Shown: one piece after another, positions 33,440-41,481 of the stretch
How the letters are laid out: every line of letters starts with the position of its first letter
How positions within the stretch are numbered: position 1 is the stretch's first letter
NCBI GenBank assembly: GCA_002422685.1
Contig: DITC01000005.1
Coordinates: 27,759-91,758 of the forward strand
Direction of reading: 5' to 3'
Length of the DNA: 64,000 nt
Origin: Thauera sp. UBA6194
Lineage (GTDB): Bacteria; Pseudomonadota; Gammaproteobacteria; Burkholderiales; Rhodocyclaceae
Translations under genes and position numbers: made by a program
The notes under the pieces: generated by a model
What the model was told of the DNA's origin: nothing
Database searches by the model: none
Seen by the model: the letters and a program-made list of their open reading frames with translations, nothing else

Positions 33440-33912
33440 TGCAGCGCAGGTGCGGCTTCACGCTCATCGAGCTGGTGGTTACGCTGGCCATCATCGGCGT
33501 GCTCGCCGCCGGCGTGCTGCCGCTGGCCGAGTTGGCCGCGCAGCGCAGCAAGGAGTCCGAGCTGCGCACCGTGCTGCGCCAGATCCGCAACGCGCTCGAC
33601 GCCTACAAGGCCGCCTACGACGAAGGCCGCATCGAGCAGAAGGCCGACGCCTCGGGCTATCCGCCCAACCTGCGCGTGCTGGTCGAGGGCGTGCCCGACG
33701 TGAAGGACGAGGAGGGCCGCCGCATCTACTTCCTGCGCCGCCTGCCGCGCGACCCGATGCACACCGACGCCAGCGTCGACCCCGAGCGCACCTGGGGCCG
33801 GCGCAGCTACGCCAGCCCGCCCGATGCGCCGCGCGAGGGCGCGGACGTGTATGACGTGTATTCGCTGTCCGAGCGCACCGGCCTCAACGGCGTGCCCTAC
33901 AAGGAATGGTGA
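33436..33912 (+). CDS. Type II secretion pseudopilin (GspG-like)
   Basis: A 158-residue pseudopilin with cleavage site RRCG/FTLIELVVTLAIIG and Glu5 present. The globular part (KSKESELRTVLRQIRNALDA-like helix, then LPRDPMHTDASVDPERTWG) follows the GspG/PulG pattern. It starts in an ATGATG whose second ATG overlaps the secretin stop, and ends 4 bases before the next pseudopilin. Two consecutive GspG-like genes suggest a heteropolymeric filament. Confidence 0.85.
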   Translation: MMQRRCGFTLIELVVTLAIIGVLAAGVLPLAELAAQRSKESELRTVLRQIRNALDAYKAAYDEGRIEQKADASGYPPNLRVLVEGVPDVKDEEGRRIYFLRRLPRDPMHTDASVDPERTWGRRSYASPPDAPREGADVYDVYSLSERTGLNGVPYKEW

Positions 33913-33916
33913 GCGC

Positions 33917-34309
33917 ATGACCCGTCTCGTTTTGCCGCTGCTGCGCCGCGGCTTCACCCTGATCGAGCTGCTGGTGGTGATGGCGATCATCGCCACCCTG
34001 CTCAGCATCGCCGCGCCGCGCTACTTCGGCCAGGTCGATGTCGCGCGCGAGAAGGCGCTGCTGCAGTCGCTCGAGGTGATGCGCGACGCGATCGACAAGT
34101 TCCGCGCCGACACCGGCAAGTACCCGGCCACGCTCTCCGAGCTGGTCGAGAAGCGCTACCTGCGCAAGCTCCCGGTGGACCCGATCACCGAATCGGCCGA
34201 GACTTGGGAGGTCGTGCCGCCGCCCGACCCTGCCGAGAGCGGGGTGTGGGACGTGCGCAGCGGCGCGCGCGGCAGCGGCCGCGATGGCCGTCCGTTTGCC
34301 GAGTGGTAG
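33917..34309 (+). CDS. Type II secretion pseudopilin (GspG-like)
   Basis: A 130-residue pseudopilin: LLRRG/FTLIELLVVMAIIATL with Glu5, then a helix and a short globular part with DTGKYPATLSELVEKRYLRKLPVDPITES and a C-terminal GRDGRPFAEW. The start was placed at ATG 33917, since the frame upstream reads antisense to nothing but is not conserved. It shares the C-terminal YxEW/FAEW ending with the neighbouring pseudopilins. Confidence 0.85.
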   Translation: MTRLVLPLLRRGFTLIELLVVMAIIATLLSIAAPRYFGQVDVAREKALLQSLEVMRDAIDKFRADTGKYPATLSELVEKRYLRKLPVDPITESAETWEVVPPPDPAESGVWDVRSGARGSGRDGRPFAEW

Positions 34310-34313
34310 CGCG

Positions 34314-34778
34314 ATGGGCCTGCGGTCCGGCCAGCGCGGCTATACCTATCTGCTGGTGATGTTCCTGGTGGCCGGCATGGGGCTGTTCGCAGCGCGCACC
34401 GGCGTGGTGTGGCAGCAGGTGGCCCAGCGCGAGCGCGAGGCCGAGCTGATCGCCGTCGGCGTCGAGATCGCGCGCGCGCTCGCCAGCTACGCGCGCGAAA
34501 CCCCGGTCGGCACCCCGTCGCGCCCCACCGAGCTCGCCCAGCTCGTCGAGGACAAGCGCTGGCCCACCCCGCGCCGCCATCTGCGCAAGGTCTATCGCGA
34601 CCCGATGACCGGCACGACCCAGTGGGGCATCGAGCGCGACGGCAATGCGATCCTGGCGGTGCATAGCCTGTCGACGCAGGCGCCGATCCGGCGCGATGGC
34701 TTTCCGCCCGAGCTGGGGGATGTGGCGGCGAGCGCAAGCAGCTATGCGGAGTGGGTGTTCAGGGCGGAGGAGGAGTGA
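34314..34778 (+). CDS. Atypical minor pseudopilin lacking Glu5
   Basis: A 154-residue protein with a pseudopilin-like N-terminus, GQRG/YTYLLVMFLVAGMGLFA, in which the usual Glu at position +5 is replaced by Leu. Loss of Glu5 is characteristic of GspK-like tip subunits, but it is far shorter than GspK (about 300). It ends with SSYAEWVFRAEEE. An upstream in-frame ATG at 34284 overlaps the preceding gene; the 34314 start leaves a normal short prepilin leader. It closes the filament operon. Confidence 0.7.
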   Translation: MGLRSGQRGYTYLLVMFLVAGMGLFAARTGVVWQQVAQREREAELIAVGVEIARALASYARETPVGTPSRPTELAQLVEDKRWPTPRRHLRKVYRDPMTGTTQWGIERDGNAILAVHSLSTQAPIRRDGFPPELGDVAASASSYAEWVFRAEEE

Positions 34779-34875
34779 GAGCGAGGCGAAGCGCAGACAG
34801 CGTGGCGTTGGCAAGTCCGGAGGTCGAAGCCATACTGATCAGTGGATGGAAGCATTGATGAACCAGGAGGTAGCC

Positions 34876-35613
34876 ATGAAGAAGCGTTTGGTCGGTGCCT
34901 TGATTGCCGTGCTTGGCGTCGGCGCTGCTGCGAATGTGCAGGCCGTGCCTTTATCCAGTCTGCTGCAAGAAGGTGGCAGCGTCAGCGCGGGTGACAAGCT
35001 GTTCGGTGACTGGGTGGTTTCGAGCGCCGTCTCCGTCGATGGCCGGACCTTCGACTACAGCCAGATCCAGGTGACGGCGCTGGAGGAGGAAGGTCAGGAC
35101 TACGGTCTGGAGTTTGCGCTGGGCAACCAGTTCATCGTGAATTTCAGCGATGGTTCCGGTGATGGCGATGCATACGTCGATTTCACCTTCGGCTTCAGCG
35201 TCAGCACGCTTGATCCCGGCATGCGCATCAACGGCGCCATGCTGGAGTTGGGTGGTGCTTCGCTTGGCTGGGGCGGTGGTGGCGATGGCCCGCAGGATGC
35301 CGGCTCGTTTGTCGTCGAAAGGATCGGCTCCGAGCAAGGCAGTGCCGACCTGGTCGACGCCATGAGCGTCGAATTCAGTTCCCTGGACGAAGTGTTCACG
35401 GAGACCGACGATGATCTGGCAAGTTTCTCGCCCGCGTCGGTGATCTGGGTGGAGAAGAACATTCGCGTCTGGGCGGATGTTTCGGGCGAATCTGCGGGGC
35501 TCTTCGGCTTTACGCAGCGTTTCTCCCAGACCAGCGTCCCCGAACCTGCTTCCCTGGCCCTGCTTGGCATCGGTCTCTTCGGCTTGGCAGCTGCGCGCAA
35601 GCGGACTTCGTGA
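34876..35613 (+). CDS. PEP-CTERM sorting-domain protein
   Basis: A 245-residue exported protein. The signal peptide is MKKRLVGALIAVLGVGAAAN with cleavage near VQA; the mature part is acidic, Gly/Ser/Asp-rich and probably beta-structured. The last 25 residues are VPEPASLALLGIGLFGLAAA followed by RKRTS, the exosortase recognition signal (PEP motif, helix, basic end). An AGGAGG ribosome-binding site 5 bases upstream fixes the start. It lies 97 bases after the filament operon on the same strand. No exosortase gene is in the window; function unknown. Confidence 0.88.
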   Translation: MKKRLVGALIAVLGVGAAANVQAVPLSSLLQEGGSVSAGDKLFGDWVVSSAVSVDGRTFDYSQIQVTALEEEGQDYGLEFALGNQFIVNFSDGSGDGDAYVDFTFGFSVSTLDPGMRINGAMLELGGASLGWGGGGDGPQDAGSFVVERIGSEQGSADLVDAMSVEFSSLDEVFTETDDDLASFSPASVIWVEKNIRVWADVSGESAGLFGFTQRFSQTSVPEPASLALLGIGLFGLAAARKRTS

Positions 35614-35633
35614 CGCCGCGCCGCCGCCCGGCT

Positions 35634-36404
35634 TCACACCCGTGGCGGCGCTTCCTTCTGCCCCATCAGTTTGCCCAGCAGATCCACCGGCACCGGAAAC
35701 ACCAGCGTCGAACTCTTGTCCCCGGCCACCTGGGTCAGCGTCTGCAGGTAGCGCAACTGCATCGCCGCCGGCTCCTGCGACAGCATCTGCGCGGCTTCGA
35801 GCAGGGATTGCGCGGCCTGCTTCTCGCCTTCGGCGTGGATCACCTTGGCGCGGCGTTCGCGTTCGGCCTCGGCCTGGCGGGCGATGGCGCGCACCATGCT
35901 TTCGTTGAGGTCGATGTGCTTGATCTCGACGTTGGCCACCTTGATGCCCCAGGAGTCGGTCTGCGCGTCGAGGATCTGCTGCACGTCGAGGTTGAGGCGT
36001 TCGCGCTCGGCGAGCATCTCGTCGAGCTCGTGCTTGCCGAGCACCGCGCGTAGCGTGGTCTGGGCGAGCTGGCTGGTGGCCATGAGAAAGTTCTCGACCT
36101 GGATGATGGCCTTTTCCGGATCGACGACGCGAAAGAACACGATCGCATTGACCTTGACCGAGACGTTGTCGCGCGAGATCACGTCCTGCGAGGGCACGTC
36201 CATGGTCACCACGCGCATGTCCACCTTGACCATCTGCTGGATGCCGGGGATCACGATGATCAGGCCGGGGCCCTTTACGCGCCAGAAGCGGCCGAGCAGG
36301 AAGATGACACCGCGCTCGTACTCGCGCAGGATCTTGATCGAGGCGACGACGAGGAAGAGCAGTAGCAGAAAGAGCGGGGCAAGCCCGAATTGAAGGTCGA
36401 TCAT
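35634..36404 (-). CDS. Slipin family SPFH/Band 7 protein
   Basis: A 256-residue membrane-associated scaffold protein. One N-terminal hydrophobic segment (about 8-24) precedes the SPFH domain (EYERGVIFLLGRFWRVKGPG through ISRDNVSVKVNAIVFFRV) and a coiled C-terminal region rich in Glu/Ala (RQAEAERERRAKVIHAEGEK). Slipins partner with NfeD proteases; here the nfeD gene is immediately upstream with an ATGA overlap. Together they are thought to act in membrane quality control. Confidence 0.92.
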   Translation of the reverse strand: MIDLQFGLAPLFLLLLFLVVASIKILREYERGVIFLLGRFWRVKGPGLIIVIPGIQQMVKVDMRVVTMDVPSQDVISRDNVSVKVNAIVFFRVVDPEKAIIQVENFLMATSQLAQTTLRAVLGKHELDEMLAERERLNLDVQQILDAQTDSWGIKVANVEIKHIDLNESMVRAIARQAEAERERRAKVIHAEGEKQAAQSLLEAAQMLSQEPAAMQLRYLQTLTQVAGDKSSTLVFPVPVDLLGKLMGQKEAPPRV

Positions 36405-38017
36405 GATGGAGTGCTCCCTGGGGTGAGGTGTTGAGTGTCCGGCGGTGATGAGGCCGGATCGACTGCGGCTGACGACGCGCTGGACTGCGCCGCGATCGGG
36501 GTGACCGTGAGGGTGAGGCCGTCGATCCGTGTCACGCGCACACCGTCGCCCGGCGCGAGCGCCTGCGCACTGCGCGCGCGCCAGTGCTCGCCATGCACTG
36601 CGATCCACCAGTCGCCGTCGTCGGTGGCCCGCTCGACCTTGCCGAGGGCGCCGAGCATCTCTTCGCTGCCGCTCACCACCGGACGGCGCAAGCTGCGTGC
36701 AGCCAGGTTGCCGATCGCCAGGATGACCGCCGCGCTGGCCAGCGCCATGCCGACGATCAGTGCGATTGGGATGCCGAAGCCGGGCACGTCCGCATCCATC
36801 AGGAACAGGCCGCCGACGACGAAGGCGATGATGCCGCCTACGCCGAGCACGCCGAAGCTGGGCAGGAAGGCCTCGGCCAGCATCAGTCCGGCGCCCACCG
36901 CCAGCAGCAGCACGCCGGCCCAGTTCACCGGCAGCAACTGGAAGGCATAGAGCGCCACCAACAGCGAGATCGCGCCGGCGACGCCGGGCACGCCGAAGCC
37001 GGGCGAGGTGAACTCGAAGAACAGACCGTACATGCCGATCATCATCAGGATCAGCGCCACCTGCGGGTTGGCGAGCGCGGCGAGCACGCGGTTGCGCCAG
37101 TCCGGCTCCATGCGCTCGATGGCGAGGCCGGCGGTGGCCAGCGTACGCGTGCCGTCGAGCACGGCGACCTCGCGGCCGTCGAGCTGCTTCAGCAGGGAGG
37201 CGGTGTCGATGGCGATGAGCTCGATCACACCCCGGGCGAGCGCCTCCTCGGCCGACAGACTGGCGGCCTCGCGCACCGCGCGCTCGGCAAAGTCGACGTC
37301 GCGCCCGCGCAGCTGGGCGAGGCTGCGGATGTAGGCGGTGGCGTCGGACATGGACTTGGCGGCCATCGCGTCGGTGGGGGCGGGCGTTCGCCGCGGCCCC
37401 GTCGTCGCAGGAGGTGCTGCGGTCTGGGCCTGATCGGATGCGGATGGCGGTGCGTCCGCGGAGTCGTTCCGGGTGCTCGTCGTGGCGGGTTGCTCGGAGG
37501 CGGACAGGGGCGTGTCCGTCTTGTCGTCCCCGGCATCTTCGGCCGACCCCGGCTCGTCGCCGAGCGGCGCCGTGCGTCCGGGCTGCGCGCCGCCGATGCC
37601 GATCGCCACCGGCGTGGCGGCGCCCAGGTTGGTGGCCGGCGCCATCGCGGCGATGTGGCTGGCGTAGAGGATGTAGGTGCCGGCGCTCGCCGCGCGTGCG
37701 CCCTCGGGGGCGACGAAGGTGGCCACCGGCACCGGCGAAGCGAGGATGTCCTTGATGATCGCGCGCATCGAGGTGTCGAGCCCGCCCGGGGTGTCCATCT
37801 CGATGACCACCAGTTGCGCGCCGCTGTCGGCCGCGCGTGCGAGGCCCTCGTGGATGTAGTCGGCGCTGGCCGGGCCGATGGCGCCGTCCAAGCGCAGCAC
37901 GAGTGCGCCGCCGCTTGCCTGCGCCGCGAGCGTGCCGGGCAGCATCAGCGACAGTGCGAAGAGGATCAGCAGCACGCTGGCAAGCCTTTGCGCGAGCACC
38001 CCTGCAGTTGCCGTCAT
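36401..38017 (-). CDS. NfeD-family membrane serine protease (long form)
   Basis: A 538-residue protein: signal peptide, a ClpP-like protease domain (about 40-290), several membrane helices (about 300-430) and a C-terminal OB-fold NfeD domain. The catalytic Ser is in ARAASAGTY (about Ser111) and the partner Lys in AAKSMSDA (about Lys221). Between them is an acidic, Ser/Thr/Pro-rich insertion of about 75 residues that ordinary NfeD proteins lack. GGAGG lies 8 bases before the ATG at 38017; ATG 38023 is too close to it. Coupled to the slipin gene. Confidence 0.9.
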   Translation of the reverse strand: MTATAGVLAQRLASVLLILFALSLMLPGTLAAQASGGALVLRLDGAIGPASADYIHEGLARAADSGAQLVVIEMDTPGGLDTSMRAIIKDILASPVPVATFVAPEGARAASAGTYILYASHIAAMAPATNLGAATPVAIGIGGAQPGRTAPLGDEPGSAEDAGDDKTDTPLSASEQPATTSTRNDSADAPPSASDQAQTAAPPATTGPRRTPAPTDAMAAKSMSDATAYIRSLAQLRGRDVDFAERAVREAASLSAEEALARGVIELIAIDTASLLKQLDGREVAVLDGTRTLATAGLAIERMEPDWRNRVLAALANPQVALILMMIGMYGLFFEFTSPGFGVPGVAGAISLLVALYAFQLLPVNWAGVLLLAVGAGLMLAEAFLPSFGVLGVGGIIAFVVGGLFLMDADVPGFGIPIALIVGMALASAAVILAIGNLAARSLRRPVVSGSEEMLGALGKVERATDDGDWWIAVHGEHWRARSAQALAPGDGVRVTRIDGLTLTVTPIAAQSSASSAAVDPASSPPDTQHLTPGSTPS

Positions 38018-38171
38018 CGCCATGGCCTCCGTCGTTCGAGCGCCACCGGGCGGCGACGCACGCTGTGTCGGTATCAGTCGGAGTGTAGTTCGGCCACACA
38101 AGTTCGCTCGTCTGCGGGGCGAGCCGGCGCAGCTGCGGCAGTCGGGGCGCGACGTCGTGAAGCGTGCGGCC

Positions 38172-38579
38172 TCAGTGATCGCCGAAGCGATCCATCCGCC
38201 GCCGGTCGCGCTTGGTCGGGCGGCCGTGCAGATCGGCCCCCGGGGCAGCGGCGAACTTGCGCAGCTCGCGGGCGCGTTCGCGTGCCTCGACGCTCTCAGC
38301 AGTCTCCTCGTACAGCGTCTGCGCCACCGTGGCCGAGCCGCGCTTGTCGGCGATGGCGCGCACGATCACCGTGCGCGTGTCTTCGCCGACGGTGATGTCG
38401 AGCCGGTCGCCCGCCTTGACGTCACGCGCGGGCTTGACCGCCACGCCGTTGAGCTTGACCTTGCCGCCGTCGACTGCCTCGGTGGCGGCGCTGCGGTGCT
38501 TGAAAAAGCGCGCGGCCCACAGCCACTTGTCGAGGCGGGTGCGGGCGGTGTCGGTGAGGGCGGGGGCGGACTGAGGCAT
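38172..38579 (-). CDS. hslR: RNA-binding S4-domain protein, Hsp15 (ribosome-associated)
   Basis: A 135-residue basic protein with an S4 RNA-binding domain (RLDKWLWAARFFKHRSAATE through GDRLDI). Hsp15 binds stalled 50S subunits carrying nascent chains after heat shock and helps recycle them. The C-terminal half is highly basic (RGPTKRDRRRMDRF-like). It stands alone between the nfeD and cysN genes, all on the minus strand. Confidence 0.9.
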   Translation of the reverse strand: MPQSAPALTDTARTRLDKWLWAARFFKHRSAATEAVDGGKVKLNGVAVKPARDVKAGDRLDITVGEDTRTVIVRAIADKRGSATVAQTLYEETAESVEARERARELRKFAAAPGADLHGRPTKRDRRRMDRFGDH

Positions 38580-38680
38580 GGCGGGGAAAAAGGAGCGGCG
38601 CTGCCGACATTATCAGCAGCGCCGCGGGTGGGTGCAAAGGCAGGTGACGGGGCGGCGGTCTGGTGCATTGTCCGGCGCTG

Positions 38681-38748
38681 CAATCGCGACTTGCGTCGCT
38701 CCTACCGCGGACGTGCACCGTTCGTAGGAGCGATGCAAGTCGCGATTG
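38681..38748. repeat. REP-like inverted repeat (GTAGGAGCG family)
   Basis: The arms 38681-38705 and 38724-38748 are 25 bases long and complementary except for one G-T wobble, with an 18-base loop. The right arm begins GTAGGAGCGATGCAAGTCGC, a pattern typical of dispersed repetitive extragenic palindromes in GC-rich proteobacteria. It lies just beyond the cysN stop and could form the 3' end of the cys transcript. No REP-associated transposase is nearby. Confidence 0.8.
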
Positions 38749-38788
38749 GCTGCGGTTGGCGTGGCGCCACGATCGCGCCGCGCGGCGC

Positions 38789-40069
38789 TCAGCCGATCAT
38801 GCCCGCGCCCACGGTGTTGTTGGTGCTCTCGTCGATGATGATGAAGGCGCCGGTGGCGCGGTTGGCCCTGTAGCGGTCGGCGACGATCGGCTGCGCGAGC
38901 TTGAGGGTGACGCGGGCGATGTCGTTCATCGCCAGGCCGGTGGTTTCTTCCTTCTCCAGGGTGTTCACATCCAGCCGGTAGTCGATCTTCGCCAGCTTGG
39001 CCTTGACCTCGCGCGTGGTGTGGCGGACCAGGTAGGTGCGCGCCGGGCTCAAGGGCGTCTCGGACAGCCAGCACACGGTGGCGTCGATCTGCTTGACCGG
39101 CTCGGGGGCTTCAGCGGACTTGACGATGAGGTCGCCGCGCGAGATGTCGATCTCGTCTTCGAGCAGCAGGGTCACCGACTGCTCGTGGATGGCGCGCGGC
39201 AGGCGCTCGCCGCCGAGCTCGATGCGCTTCACCCGGCTGGTGGCGCCCGAGGGCAGCACGGTGACGGCGTCGCCGACGGCGATCTCGCCGGACTCGACCC
39301 GGCCCATGAAGCCGCGGTAGTCGTGCAGCTCGGGGTTGGCGGAGTCCTGCGGGCGGCACACGTACTGCACCGGGAAGCGGAAGTCTTCGGCCTGCTCGGT
39401 GTGGGCGGCGGGGGCGTTCTCGAGGATGTCGAGCAGCGTGGGGCCGTCGTACCAGGACAGGCGCTCGCCGCGGTCGACGATCATGTCGCCGGCCAGGGCC
39501 GAGATCGGGATGAAGCGCACGTCATTGATGCCGAGCCTGGCGGCGAAGGCGAGGTAGTCGGCCTTGATGCGCTCGAACACGGCTTGGTCGTAGTCGACGA
39601 GGTCCATCTTGTTGACCGCGACCACGAGGTGGGGGATGCCGACCAGACTGGCGAGGTAGGAGTGGCGGCGGGTCTGGGTGAGCACACCTTTTCTCGCGTC
39701 GATGAGGATGATGGCGAGGTTGGCGGTGGAGGCCGCGGTGACCATGTTGCGGGTGTACTGCTCGTGGCCGGGGGCGTCGGCGATGATGTACTTGCGCCGG
39801 CCGGTGGTGAAGTAGCGGTAGGCGACGTCGATGGTGATGCCTTGCTCGCGCTCGGCCTGCAGGCCGTCGGTGAGCAGCGAGAGGTCGACTGCGCTCATGC
39901 CGCGCTTGGCGGAGGTTTTTTCGATGGCGTTGAGGGTGTCGGCGAGGATGGTCTTGCTGTCGAACAGCAGGCGGCCGATCAGGGTGCTCTTGCCGTCGTC
40001 GACGCTGCCGCAGGTGAGGAAGCGCAGCAGGCCGTTGTCGATGTCGGGGAGGTTTTCAAGGGCGGACAT
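38789..40069 (-). CDS. cysN: Sulfate adenylyltransferase subunit CysN (GTPase)
   Basis: A 426-residue EF-Tu-like GTPase that drives ATP sulfurylase: with CysD it makes adenosine phosphosulfate. GSVDDGKST is the P-loop, DAPGHEQYTRNM the switch II motif and NKMDLVDY the guanine-specificity loop. No APS-kinase (CysC) domain is fused, which fits the APS reductase in the same cluster. AAGGA eight bases before ATG 40069 decides the start; longer in-frame options are not conserved. Confidence 0.95.
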   Translation of the reverse strand: MSALENLPDIDNGLLRFLTCGSVDDGKSTLIGRLLFDSKTILADTLNAIEKTSAKRGMSAVDLSLLTDGLQAEREQGITIDVAYRYFTTGRRKYIIADAPGHEQYTRNMVTAASTANLAIILIDARKGVLTQTRRHSYLASLVGIPHLVVAVNKMDLVDYDQAVFERIKADYLAFAARLGINDVRFIPISALAGDMIVDRGERLSWYDGPTLLDILENAPAAHTEQAEDFRFPVQYVCRPQDSANPELHDYRGFMGRVESGEIAVGDAVTVLPSGATSRVKRIELGGERLPRAIHEQSVTLLLEDEIDISRGDLIVKSAEAPEPVKQIDATVCWLSETPLSPARTYLVRHTTREVKAKLAKIDYRLDVNTLEKEETTGLAMNDIARVTLKLAQPIVADRYRANRATGAFIIIDESTNNTVGAGMIG

Positions 40070-40189
40070 GGTTTGGATTCCTTTGTTCATGCTTTGAAAT
40101 TCTGTTTGGCGCTTGGTGCTTGGTGCGTTTTCTGGTTGCGTGGTGCTCAAAGTAGAGGCAGCAGTGGTGTCGTGGCTTGGCGATCCGCC

Positions 40190-40284
40190 GGGGACGCGCG
40201 GGGTATTCCTTCCGAGGCTGCGGAACTCGCTCGTTCCTCGCTCGGACAGTCCTCGCCTCTTCACGAATACCCCACACATCCCCG
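40190..40284 (+). repeat. Inverted repeat pair, copy 1 (cysD-cysN intergenic)
   Basis: A ~95-base element, present again in opposite orientation at 40410-40516. Its ends are GGGGTATTC (40200-40208) and GAATACCCC (40265-40273), with an internal core GGCTGCGGAACTCG ... CTCGGACAGTCCTCGCC that can also fold. The two copies agree over most of their length. Confidence 0.75.
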
Positions 40285-40409
40285 GCTACCCTTGTTGCCG
40301 CTCTGCTGCCAAAAAAACGTCGAGTCTCAATGCTCTGCGCTTTTGCGGTGCGGGCTCTCGTCAGGCTTCAGTTCTCGGGGTCTAGCTTTCCATTGAACTG
40401 CACCCACGA

Positions 40410-40516
40410 TTCCAGGATGCGTGCGGGGTGTTCCTGAAGGGGCGAGGACTGTCCGAGCCGAGCGCAGCGAAGGTGAGTTCCGCAGCCCCGGAAGGAACAC
40501 CCCGTGCGCGTCCCCG
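40410..40516 (-). repeat. Inverted repeat pair, copy 2 (cysD-cysN intergenic)
   Basis: The second copy, reverse oriented. Its ends are GGGGTGTTCCT (40425-40435) and AGGAACACCCC (40493-40503), an exact 11-bp stem. Relative to copy 1 the stem pair A-T has become G-C on both sides at once, so the pairing is kept. Confidence 0.75.
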
Positions 40517-40559
40517 CAGCGAGCCGCTCAGCACAAACACTCAAGCACACACAAACCGC

Positions 40560-41474
40560 TCAGAAATACCCTTCCTTCTTCCGCTGCTCCATCGACGCCT
40601 CCGAAGTCTGGTCATCCATCCGCGTCGCCCCGCGCTCGGTAATCGTGGTGGTCGCTGTCTCGGCCAGGATCTTCTCCACCGTATCCGCATCCGACTCCAC
40701 CGGCGCCGTGCAGGTGATGTCGCCCACGGTGCGGAAGCGCACCAGCACGTCCTCCACCACGTCGCCATCCCTGGCCGGGGTCACGTCGGTCACCGGCTGC
40801 AGCAGCCCACTCTTGCGCACCACCGGGCGCACATGCGCGAAGTAGATCGACGGCAGCTCCAGTTGCTCGCGGGCGATGTACTGCCACACGTCGAGCTCGG
40901 TCCAGTTGCTGATCGGAAACGCCCGGATGTTCTCGCCCTTGTGGCTGCGCGCGTTGTACAGGTTCCACAGCTCGGGACGCTGGTTCTTCGGGTCCCACTG
41001 ACCAAACTCGTCGCGGAAGCTCATGATCCGCTCCTTGGCGCGCGCCTTTTCCTCGTCGCGGCGGGCGCCGCCGATGCAGGCGTCGAAGCCGAACTCCTCG
41101 ATCGCCTCGAGCAGCGTCACCGACTGGTGCTTGTTGCGCGACTCGCCCGCGTGCTTCAGCACCACGGTGCCGCGCGCCATCGAGTCTTCCACCGAGCGCA
41201 CGATCAGGCGCTCGCCGAGCTCGGCGGCGCGCTTGTCGCGGAAGTCGGTCACTTCCTTGTAATTGTGGCCGGTGTCGATGTGCATCAGCGGGAAGGGGAA
41301 GCGCCCCGGGCGGAAGGCCTTCTCGGCCAGGCGCAGCAGGCAGATCGAGTCCTTGCCGCCGGAGAACAGCAGCACCGGGTTGGCGCACTGGCCGGCGACT
41401 TCGCGCAGGATGTGGATGGCTTCGGCCTCGAGCCAGTCGAGGTGGGACAGCGTCTGTTTGGTCAGCGTCGACAT
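40560..41474 (-). CDS. cysD: Sulfate adenylyltransferase subunit CysD
   Basis: A 304-residue PP-loop subunit of ATP sulfurylase. LLFSGGKDSICLLRLAEKAF is the ATP pyrophosphate loop, and the family ending MEQRKKEGYF is intact. It acts with CysN to adenylate sulfate. It lies 7 bases after a small predicted gene that follows cysH, and its own ribosome-binding site is weak, hinting at translational coupling. Confidence 0.96.
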   Translation of the reverse strand: MSTLTKQTLSHLDWLEAEAIHILREVAGQCANPVLLFSGGKDSICLLRLAEKAFRPGRFPFPLMHIDTGHNYKEVTDFRDKRAAELGERLIVRSVEDSMARGTVVLKHAGESRNKHQSVTLLEAIEEFGFDACIGGARRDEEKARAKERIMSFRDEFGQWDPKNQRPELWNLYNARSHKGENIRAFPISNWTELDVWQYIAREQLELPSIYFAHVRPVVRKSGLLQPVTDVTPARDGDVVEDVLVRFRTVGDITCTAPVESDADTVEKILAETATTTITERGATRMDDQTSEASMEQRKKEGYF

Positions 41475-41481
41475 GATGTGG

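Larger units (their letters stand above)
40070..40559. other. 490-base noncoding gap between cysN and cysD
   Basis: No coding sequence supported here. It holds the pair of related repeats at 40190-40284 and 40410-40516 and otherwise lower-GC unique DNA, including an AT-richer stretch around 40090-40170. Such a long gap inside an otherwise tightly packed operon is unusual and suggests insertion of the repeat pair between cysD and cysN. Confidence 0.7.

Noticed and set aside
33436..34778. Reading the three small genes as one frameshifted protein
   Set aside because: Each has its own prepilin-type N-terminus and stop, with short spacings or overlaps typical of separate coupled genes.
38649..38760. 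A possible CRISPR-like repeat
   Set aside because: Only one palindromic unit is present, with no spacer-repeat periodicity and no cas genes; it is a REP-like element.
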